A stretch of 64,000 bases of DNA, from NCBI GenBank assembly GCA_041749075.1, contig JBGTBY010000017.1:1-64000 (forward strand), in the 5' to 3' direction. Shown here in pieces: positions 57,543-64,000 of the stretch. Position 1 is the stretch's first letter. Each line of letters opens with the position of its first letter. Under the pieces are notes generated by a model. The model was not told the DNA's origin, made no database searches, and worked only from the letters and a program-made list of their open reading frames with translations. Made by a program: the position numbers and the translations under genes. This DNA comes from CAMTWZ01 sp041749075 (lineage in GTDB: Bacteria > Bacteroidota > Rhodothermia > Balneolales > HLUCCA01).

Positions 57543-59540
57543 TCACTTCCTAACCATCCTCACCGCCTGACCCCCTCCAGGTGCCAGTTTCATGCGGAGG
57601 ACAGTAGCGGAAGTCACGTCTTTTTCTTCCACCACCAAATCATATTGATTCGTGACCCAATCGGCCGCATCCCCATCCCGATAGATCTGCGCGGTATAGG
57701 TGGCGCCCGGTGTGAGGAAATGAAGCGGGATTTGAAAATCGCGCCCGGTTTCGGCCGTCATGCTGCCGATGAACCACTCGTCTTCACCTCGGGTTTTGCG
57801 CGCGATGGTCACGTATTCCCCGATGGCTCCATTCAGGACAAGGGTCTCATCCCAATCCGTTTCCACATCTTTGATGAACTGAAACGCTTTCGGGTATTTG
57901 CTATAGTTTTCGGGCAGGTCGGCAGCCATCTGAAGAGGGGAGTAGATGGTGATGTACAGTGACAATTCTTTCGCCAAGGTGTGCTTCACGCGGTTTCCTT
58001 CGCGGTACGGCTCCAATGTGAGATGCAAGACGCCGGGTGTGTAATCGAACGGCGCGCCCAATCCACGTGTGAAGACCACATTCAATAAATGGTTCGGCGG
58101 ATTCCCTTTTTCCGCGCCCCAGGCATTGTATTCTTGTCCGATGGCCACTTCGCGGGTCATCAGATTGGGCCAGGTGCGACGCAGCCCCGTGTCTTTCACG
58201 CCCTCATGTACATTCAACGTGACTCCATACTTCGCGGCGAGTTCGGTCACGGCCTGATGGTGACGCACCATGTACTGCCCATGATGCCATTCGCGCTGTT
58301 CTTCGCCTTTCTCGTTGATCCACTTGATTTCGCGTCCGTGTCCCACATACCCCATTTTCACGGCGGTAATACCCAATCTCTGATACAATGCGAACGCGGC
58401 GTTCATCTGCGCTTCATAATGCAGGATGGTGGCGGATGTCTCATGGTGTCCCATCAATTTCACGCCTTTGGCTTTCGCATAGGCCACGACGCCGTTCAGG
58501 TCGAAATCCGGATACGGCTCCGTGAAGCTGAAGACAGCCCCATCGCGGTACCAGTCGCCTTCCCAACCCAGATTCCATCCTTCCACCAACACCTGTGAGA
58601 ATCCATTCGCTGCCGCGAAATCGATGTACCGTTTCGTGTTTTCGGTGGTCGCGCCATGTTTGGGTCCGCTTCCCCATGTGGCTTTGTCGAGGTGCATTTC
58701 CCACCAAATACCTACGTATTTCGCAGGTTTGATGTAGGACATATCCTTAATCTTGTTCGGTTCGTTCAGATTCAGGATGAGGTGGGATGTGATCAATCCA
58801 CCCGGCGTATCGCTGATCTGAATCGTGCGCCAAGGCGACACAAACGGGGTTTTCGCCTTCACCAAGGTTCCATCCGCCCAAGGCATCAGATTCGCTTTGA
58901 GGGTGTTCGCACCGACGGTTTCCAAAGTCATCGTGCTGTAATCCACCAAGGCCGCCTCATGGAAACTCAGATACAGATCATCCGCCGTTTTCATGGTGAG
59001 AGGAGTGTGCACCGTATCCAGCTCACTCAACATCCGCTCCTCATAAAAATACTCGAACCGATTCCACTGGTAGGCATCAATCGACCACGTGGTATGATTC
59101 CCGGTGAGGGCGAACTGCGTTTTCTCATTCATGATCACGAAATCCTTCAGATTCGGTTGGGATGGGAACTCATATCGGAATCCGATCCCGTCGTCATACG
59201 CGCGGAAAACAATGACCAATGTGCGTGGATTCGCGGCGGTCTCTCGCAGCGTCACCTTCATTTCGTTGTAGTTGTTGCGGATGAGGCGTTGTTCACCCCA
59301 AGGCTGCTCCCAGGTCTCATCAAACTTGGTTGTGGACACATCCGCAATGCGAAATCCGTGATCGAGTGGACGCTGGCCTTGAATCTCGAAACCCAAGCGG
59401 GAGGGATGCACCACGGGCCGGTTCAGGCGGTCGACGCGATACATCGGAACGCCATCCACCAGCTCAAAGGTGATCGTGTTCACCGCACCGGGGGATGCGA
59501 CAGTGTGGAGTTGAAGGAGAAGGAGGATGAGGGCGAGCAT
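57543..59540 (-). CDS. GH97 glycoside hydrolase (inverting, SusB-like)
   Basis: 665 residues with signal peptide MLALILLLLQLHTVASPG. GH97 N-domain: GFRYEFPSQPNLKDFVIMNE. Barrel: YVGIWWEMHLDKATWGSGPK, TAVKMGYVGHGREIKWIN, TLNVHEGVKDTGLRRTWPNL and EVAIGQEYNAWG. The KMGYVG sequence stands where retaining GH97 galactosidases have an Asp nucleophile, and the two Glu regions (NVHEG, GQEYNAW) are those of inverting SusB-like alpha-glucosidases. It is therefore more likely an alpha-glucosidase than an alpha-galactosidase. Periplasmic. It is separated from the next gene by an AT-rich element, and no PUL operator was seen. Confidence 0.92.
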   Translation of the reverse strand: MLALILLLLQLHTVASPGAVNTITFELVDGVPMYRVDRLNRPVVHPSRLGFEIQGQRPLDHGFRIADVSTTKFDETWEQPWGEQRLIRNNYNEMKVTLRETAANPRTLVIVFRAYDDGIGFRYEFPSQPNLKDFVIMNEKTQFALTGNHTTWSIDAYQWNRFEYFYEERMLSELDTVHTPLTMKTADDLYLSFHEAALVDYSTMTLETVGANTLKANLMPWADGTLVKAKTPFVSPWRTIQISDTPGGLITSHLILNLNEPNKIKDMSYIKPAKYVGIWWEMHLDKATWGSGPKHGATTENTKRYIDFAAANGFSQVLVEGWNLGWEGDWYRDGAVFSFTEPYPDFDLNGVVAYAKAKGVKLMGHHETSATILHYEAQMNAAFALYQRLGITAVKMGYVGHGREIKWINEKGEEQREWHHGQYMVRHHQAVTELAAKYGVTLNVHEGVKDTGLRRTWPNLMTREVAIGQEYNAWGAEKGNPPNHLLNVVFTRGLGAPFDYTPGVLHLTLEPYREGNRVKHTLAKELSLYITIYSPLQMAADLPENYSKYPKAFQFIKDVETDWDETLVLNGAIGEYVTIARKTRGEDEWFIGSMTAETGRDFQIPLHFLTPGATYTAQIYRDGDAADWVTNQYDLVVEEKDVTSATVLRMKLAPGGGQAVRMVRK

Positions 59541-59558
59541 GGGTGACGAGAGATTAGT

Positions 59559-59637
59559 TAATTTTAAATTAGAAATTTTAAGTGTGAGCGTCGAGCTGAA
59601 TCGGACGTCACCATTTAAAATTCATCATTTAAAATTT
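59559..59637. repeat. AT-rich dispersed element, copy 10
   Basis: Left end AATTTTAAATTAGAAATTTT (59560 on) and right end CATTTAAAATTCATCATTTA plus AAATT (about 59612-59636), between the GH97 start and the following glycosidase stop. Confidence 0.82.
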
Positions 59638-59644
59638 TCTTCTC

Positions 59645-62167
59645 TTACTTCACCATCATCACTTTCTTCACAATCCGTTCGGAGCCGGAGTAGACGGCAA
59701 CGAAATAGAGTCCGGCGGCGGCGAAATCCGCCCGGACATCCACGCTCAGGGATTGCGCGGATTGGGTGAGTACCAACTGACCCATCACATTATAGACTTC
59801 GATCTTGTCGATGATGGCACGTGATTGGACCTTGAATGCGCCTTGCGCCGGGTTCGGGAATACGGTGACGAATCCTTCGCCTTGCATGGACGATCCACCC
59901 GTGGTCAGAATGACCGAAACCGGCTCGGACCAATGCTTTCCGGCTTTCACTCGATAGGTGAACGTATCGACGCCGGAAAAGCCATATTCAGGCTGATAGC
60001 GGAAGCTTCCATCCGCTTCCAATAGAAGGAGTCCTTTCTTTGCCGGAGTGACGAGAGTGGCGAACAACGACGTTCCATCCAGCGACAGATCATTTTTGAG
60101 CACACCATTTGCGGCATCGAACGATGTAAGGGATCCGGCAGCGACCGCAAAGGAGTCTGTGAAGGCGATCGGATTTCCGGGCAAGTCCGGTTGACGTTCC
60201 CTGACAATCGCGTACGAGTCTTTTTCATATGGAACCGCGTTCAGGGCGTGGTTCCAGAATTCCCACAGATAGCGAGTGGATGTTTCGAAGGATGTGTTTT
60301 TGTAATGGATTCCGAATGCGAAGCCGTCGGAATTCCTTGTCTCACGGTCCGGGGTATTGCGGAAATCATGCAACACAACCGCTTGGCTCGGATCCACCAC
60401 ATGAAGCAACGTCCACGGTAGGCGGATTTCAACCCGGTCATCAAACAATCGAACCGCATCCATCGAACTCAAGGGCAGATCGAGTCGATTCACCTGCATC
60501 GAACCGATATACTGCACTTCGTTATTGAAAATGTTGTTCTTCCAACGCACGATTTTCCATGGACGTCCGTCGGTGGCGATGGATCGGAACAGTTGTTCTG
60601 GTCCCGACACATTATGCCAGATTCCGTACGTGTCGTAGGCTTCCGTAATGTATAACTCGGCCTTGTAGTTGGTGATCATCAGCACGAACTCGGCGCGGTT
60701 GGTGGCGGTATGTCCACCAGGAAGGATGGATTCACCCAGATCGGCGTCGTAGGTGTCCAGAGCGAGCCATAGGGTGTCGAGAACGCCCAAGTGACGGTCC
60801 ATATTCACCGTCAGATTCAGGTACGTGAAATCGCCTCGGGCGTCGAGACTACGGATCGGACAATCTCCGCAAAAGGTCTCGACCCGACTCATATTCGTTC
60901 CCATATTTCGGAATCCGATCAAGCCGTAATTCTGCTCCGCGGCGGTCACATTATGCCAGATGATGCGTCGCTCAGTGAGGAAATCCAACGGGTCGGCGAT
61001 CCAGGTCCGTTTGAACCACTCATCGATCCAAGCGAAGAGCATTCCTCCGCCGGTACCGGCCGTGGCCGCATTCTTTAACAAGCGCATGGCATGTTCACCG
61101 TGCTCGGTTTCGTCGTATCCGCCGTGATGGATGCCATTTTGCGCGTAGTGGGCGGTTCCCCAACTCGATGGTGCGCCATATTCGGCGATGATCAGCGGAA
61201 ATCGGGTATAATGCTCTTTCAGAAAGGTGAGGTAACCCAGATAACTGTTTTGGCCGATCTCATCGAAAAAGGGTGTGAAGCGGGCATCGTGACTAATGAA
61301 ATCCGGGTAGTACGGGTAAGCATGGTAACTGGCGAAAATGCCGGCCGGCGCATTGCTGAAGTCGACCTGGGAAATGTCCAAATCGACAAGGTCTTCGTTC
61401 GCATCCGCTTCATCCGGATAATTGAATGGATCGAGCGTGGGCCAACTCGAGAAGCTGACGGGACGCATGGTGTTATACCGTCCCACTTCAAACTGAATCA
61501 ATCGATCCAAGCGCTCAATGAACCACGCTTCTGTGGCTTTTGTGTTTGCGATGGATAGATAGGTGCCGGAATAGGAGGTCACACCGGGGTTCGTTTCATT
61601 CGTGGCCAACGCTTCTTCGGGCATCACTTCGCGTCCGATGATGTACGAAATGACCCAAGGCGACACATCCGCCGTGTACACCCCATGTGCCTTACCTTGT
61701 CGTGGCGCGATGGTGATATCGCCATGCACTGCCCTCACATTCTCTTCCATTTCATTATTGAAAAAATCGGTGAGGTCGAACAGGTTTCCGGTGAAGCCAT
61801 GAAATTCTTCTTCCAACCAGACGCCTTGGAACAGCAGCAAGGGATGATTCGGATTCGCGAGATTGTACTCTCGCAATTCCTCATAAAACCGTGGAAAATG
61901 CAAGGTATACACCCGGATGGTGTTGAAACCCGCATCCCGCATCTGTCCGAACCAAACCCTGTACTGTTCGCGCGATGCGGCCATTTCACCTGGGAAGGTG
62001 CCGGGAATACCGACGCCCAAGTTGATGCCTTTGATGAACAACGGAACATACGCTTCGCCATTCCAAACCGTGATATGGGTGCTATCTACGGAAAAGGGGA
62101 TGGTTTGAGACTGTGCGTTGGATACGAAGCTGAGAAGTAGTACGAAGGTGTAGAAGACCGTTCTCAC
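59645..62167 (-). CDS. Secreted clan GH-A-like glycosidase with Ig-like and T9SS domains
   Basis: 840 residues from GTG 62167, which gives the signal peptide RTVFYTFVLLLSFVSNAQSQ and overlaps the histidine kinase stop (GTGA). TIM-barrel: YVPLFIKGINLGVGIPGTFP, DAGFNTIRVYTLHFPRFYEE, WVISYIIGREVMPEEA and RFPLIIAEYGAPSSWG, whose Glu residues fit the acid/base and nucleophile of GH5/GH2-like barrels. Then a sugar-binding-like region, a cadherin-like unit (NGVLKNDLSLDGTSLFATLV, GFSGVDTFTYRVKAG) and a T9SS end (VFPNPAQGAFKVQS). Family number not assignable. Coupling to a sensor kinase is unusual for a secreted enzyme. A start at 62275 lies inside the kinase gene and is rejected. Confidence 0.78.
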   Translation of the reverse strand: MRTVFYTFVLLLSFVSNAQSQTIPFSVDSTHITVWNGEAYVPLFIKGINLGVGIPGTFPGEMAASREQYRVWFGQMRDAGFNTIRVYTLHFPRFYEELREYNLANPNHPLLLFQGVWLEEEFHGFTGNLFDLTDFFNNEMEENVRAVHGDITIAPRQGKAHGVYTADVSPWVISYIIGREVMPEEALATNETNPGVTSYSGTYLSIANTKATEAWFIERLDRLIQFEVGRYNTMRPVSFSSWPTLDPFNYPDEADANEDLVDLDISQVDFSNAPAGIFASYHAYPYYPDFISHDARFTPFFDEIGQNSYLGYLTFLKEHYTRFPLIIAEYGAPSSWGTAHYAQNGIHHGGYDETEHGEHAMRLLKNAATAGTGGGMLFAWIDEWFKRTWIADPLDFLTERRIIWHNVTAAEQNYGLIGFRNMGTNMSRVETFCGDCPIRSLDARGDFTYLNLTVNMDRHLGVLDTLWLALDTYDADLGESILPGGHTATNRAEFVLMITNYKAELYITEAYDTYGIWHNVSGPEQLFRSIATDGRPWKIVRWKNNIFNNEVQYIGSMQVNRLDLPLSSMDAVRLFDDRVEIRLPWTLLHVVDPSQAVVLHDFRNTPDRETRNSDGFAFGIHYKNTSFETSTRYLWEFWNHALNAVPYEKDSYAIVRERQPDLPGNPIAFTDSFAVAAGSLTSFDAANGVLKNDLSLDGTSLFATLVTPAKKGLLLLEADGSFRYQPEYGFSGVDTFTYRVKAGKHWSEPVSVILTTGGSSMQGEGFVTVFPNPAQGAFKVQSRAIIDKIEVYNVMGQLVLTQSAQSLSVDVRADFAAAGLYFVAVYSGSERIVKKVMMVK

Positions 62168-63804
62168 GTGGTTGTGGGAGATATGGGGGGAAAGGTCAGA
62201 TGAAATTCGGACCCTTTCCCGGGTTCGCTGTAGATGGATAAATGTCCGCTGTGTTTGTCGATGAATGTCTTGCAAAGCATGAGTCCGAGTCCGGATCCGA
62301 TTTCGCCTCCTGTGCCGCGTTTCGGTTGTGATTCGTCATCGATTCGGAACAAATTGGCTTGTTGATCGGCCGTCATTCCGACGCCCGTATCCGTAACACT
62401 CAGCCGAAATCCGTTCATGTCTAATGGCGTCACTTTAATTTGGACAGTTCCTCCTTCCGGAGTGAATTTCAGGGCGTTGGATGTCAGATTACGAAGGATG
62501 GTCGCCATCATTTTCGGGTCTACACTGGCTTGATACCGCATCGGGATGTCGGTATTCAGGCGGATGGATTTGGAATCGGCCATTTCCTTATAGTAGGCGA
62601 AATTTTCTTCCACCAAAAGGGTCAAGTCGATCCATTTCGGTGTGAAGCGCATCAGTCCGGATTGCGTAGCCGACCAATCCAGCAAGTTGAATAACAATTG
62701 CAAGACCTGTTTGGAGCTGCCATAGATCATATCCGAATAGGTACCCATTTCGGCATAATCTTTGGTCTGAACGTCTTGCCGCATCAGATCACTCACGCCA
62801 ATGATGCCTTGGATGGGGTTTCTCAGATCGTGCGCGATGATCGACATCAAATGATCTTTATTGCGATTCAACTCAGCGAGTTCTTTGGTTCGTTCCTTCA
62901 CGCGCTTTTCCAGATCAACAGTCAGCTTCTGGGCATTATGCGTGGAGATAGCGATGAGGTAACTCGGAATGCCGAGCCCGATCATCACGAAAAGCAATCC
63001 ATAGGCGGATGTGGCCGACATCGAAACCAGGAACGGCCCCACGCCATTCATGGTCAGGATGATGCTCGTTACACTCACAGCAATGAAGGCGATCGACGTT
63101 CCGAGTAGTCCGCCTGTGAGCGAGATCGCGGTCAATGGGAGGATAAGTGCCACCGGATAGCCGTTTTCTCTGAAATACAACCAGTAAAACACGACGCCAA
63201 GAAACATCATCATGTATCCGAATTGGATGAGATCCAGCCTGCGGATGTCTTTCCTTTTGAAGTTTTGTACGGATTCGAACAGTGGAATCAACAAAAACAT
63301 CCCCAAGGTGTGCGCCAATGTGAGGTTATAGATTTGGGTTTTCCATTCGGTTGTGTTGTTCAGATCGATGTACCCGCCCCAATTCAAATTCAAGATCAGA
63401 GACCAGGACGTGAGCAGTGAGGGAAGAAAGCTAACACCCACCACGAATGTCATGAATGAGGGCATATCGCGAAGGGTACCGTCTGGGATCATCCGACGAT
63501 AGAACAGATACGCGATCGCCGGTTGAGCCGTTTGGATGACCGCCGAAAAAAGAGGGAAATAAGAGGTTCGAAGCAGCAGTGGCAACGAGTCGGTCTGAAC
63601 CAGGGATGGCACGTTGGCGATAAGACTGGCCAAAAATATGGCGGGAAGCGCACGGTAACCGAACAGGATCAATCCGATGAGGGCGATACCCGATGGAAGC
63701 CAGATGGTTGGGATGTTTTCGGGTGGTAACGTTGCGATCTGCATCCCTAATCGGGCGGCCACCAGGTAAGCAATAAACAGCAAGACCTGATGCTGTGCTT
63801 TCAT
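62164..63804 (-). CDS. MASE1-type membrane sensor histidine kinase
   Basis: 546 residues. About eight membrane segments fill residues 5-300; IWLPSGIALIGLILFGYRAL and ALPAIFLASLIANVPSL are MASE1-like. Cytoplasmic part: coiled region ending ELNRNKDHLMSIIAHDLRNP with phosphoacceptor His, then N-box LRNLTSNALKFTPEGG, G1 DTGVGMTADQQANLF and G2 IGSGLGLMLCKTFID. It should autophosphorylate in response to an unknown signal. No response regulator is adjacent in the window. Overlaps both the upstream DUF1684 gene (ATGA) and the downstream glycosidase (GTGA). Confidence 0.93.
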   Translation of the reverse strand: MKAQHQVLLFIAYLVAARLGMQIATLPPENIPTIWLPSGIALIGLILFGYRALPAIFLASLIANVPSLVQTDSLPLLLRTSYFPLFSAVIQTAQPAIAYLFYRRMIPDGTLRDMPSFMTFVVGVSFLPSLLTSWSLILNLNWGGYIDLNNTTEWKTQIYNLTLAHTLGMFLLIPLFESVQNFKRKDIRRLDLIQFGYMMMFLGVVFYWLYFRENGYPVALILPLTAISLTGGLLGTSIAFIAVSVTSIILTMNGVGPFLVSMSATSAYGLLFVMIGLGIPSYLIAISTHNAQKLTVDLEKRVKERTKELAELNRNKDHLMSIIAHDLRNPIQGIIGVSDLMRQDVQTKDYAEMGTYSDMIYGSSKQVLQLLFNLLDWSATQSGLMRFTPKWIDLTLLVEENFAYYKEMADSKSIRLNTDIPMRYQASVDPKMMATILRNLTSNALKFTPEGGTVQIKVTPLDMNGFRLSVTDTGVGMTADQQANLFRIDDESQPKRGTGGEIGSGLGLMLCKTFIDKHSGHLSIYSEPGKGSEFHLTFPPISPTTT

Positions 63805-64000
63805 TTCACTCGTTTTTCACCTGCGGTGATGTCGACAGGCAATACATTCTGTTTCGGCGGAAATTGACACGTGGTATACGGTGAGAATGCACAAGGCGGG
63901 TTGTAAGCTTTGTTGAAATCGATCACCGTTTCGGAAGAACCTTCTTCCGGATAGTCGATGTACATGTATCGTCCGGCTTGATACGTTTCAGTGCGGTTCG
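63801..64000 (-). CDS. DUF1684 protein, C-terminal part
   Basis: The frame runs in from the right edge and ends at TGA 63801-63803, overlapping the kinase start. It reads YMYIDYPEEGSSETVIDFNK then AYNPPCAFSPYTTCQFPP, and ends VDITAGEKRVK. The pattern DFNxAYNPPCAF...YTTCPLPP...NxLPVxIxAGEK is characteristic of DUF1684 proteins, whose role is unknown. Only about 66 residues are visible. Confidence 0.82.
   Translation of the reverse strand, partial: NRTETYQAGRYMYIDYPEEGSSETVIDFNKAYNPPCAFSPYTTCQFPPKQNVLPVDITAGEKRVK

Overview
The window (about 52% GC by eye) comes from a Bacteroidota-related bacterium, most likely of the Rhodothermota/Balneolota type. The evidence is several large secreted proteins ending in the 'NYPNPFNPST' type of type IX secretion (T9SS) sorting domain, one SusC/SusD pair, Fibrobacter-type FISUMP domains and a DUF2975/HTH pair. 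No rRNA, tRNA or CRISPR array was seen, and the species cannot be named from the sequence alone.

Layout. (1) 1-14.85 kb: mixed metabolic and housekeeping genes. These are the end of an MnmC-like methyltransferase in very GC-rich DNA, an iron alcohol dehydrogenase, a cupin/FAD oxidoreductase pair, HTH/DUF2975, SRPBCC and VOC proteins, a G8/beta-helix exoprotein, an amidohydrolase, a CoA-type Nudix hydrolase, a small winged-helix regulator, an ECF sigma factor with a membrane partner, an MgtE-type Mg2+ transporter and a PfkB sugar kinase. Many gaps here are filled by an AT-rich ~100-bp dispersed element. (2) 14.85-46.53 kb: a polysaccharide utilization locus (PUL) with SusC/SusD, two T9SS FISUMP proteins, a GH128-like lipoprotein, four single-domain sulfatases, a GH2 beta-galactosidase, galM, a third FISUMP protein, galT, galK, a LacI-family regulator, a formylglycine-generating enzyme, a sulfatase-GH16 fusion and galE. 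Nine copies of a TGTTANCGNTAACA-like palindrome lie at its promoters and very probably bind the LacI-family protein. (3) 46.53-57.5 kb: rdgB, a small DUF559 nuclease gene between 46-bp terminal inverted repeats, a glycosyltransferase/GH130 pair, two toxin-antitoxin modules, two tiny lysine-rich paralogues, two beta-propeller proteins, an amino acid permease, a decayed GNAT gene and a remnant permease 5' end. (4) 57.5-64 kb: a GH97 enzyme and a coupled set of DUF1684 protein, MASE1 histidine kinase and a secreted T9SS glycosidase.

How the PUL should work (inference): a sulfated, probably beta-1,3-linked galactan-containing glycan is cut outside the cell by GH16 and GH128-like enzymes, imported by SusC/SusD, desulfated by five sulfatases matured by the co-encoded FGE, and cut to galactose by GH2. 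GalM, GalK, GalT and GalE then feed it into glycolysis. The LacI-family protein would keep the whole set off without inducer. The least familiar items are the DUF559 inverted-repeat element, the dispersed AT-rich spacer element that often abuts or supplies stop codons, and the sulfatase-GH16 fusion.
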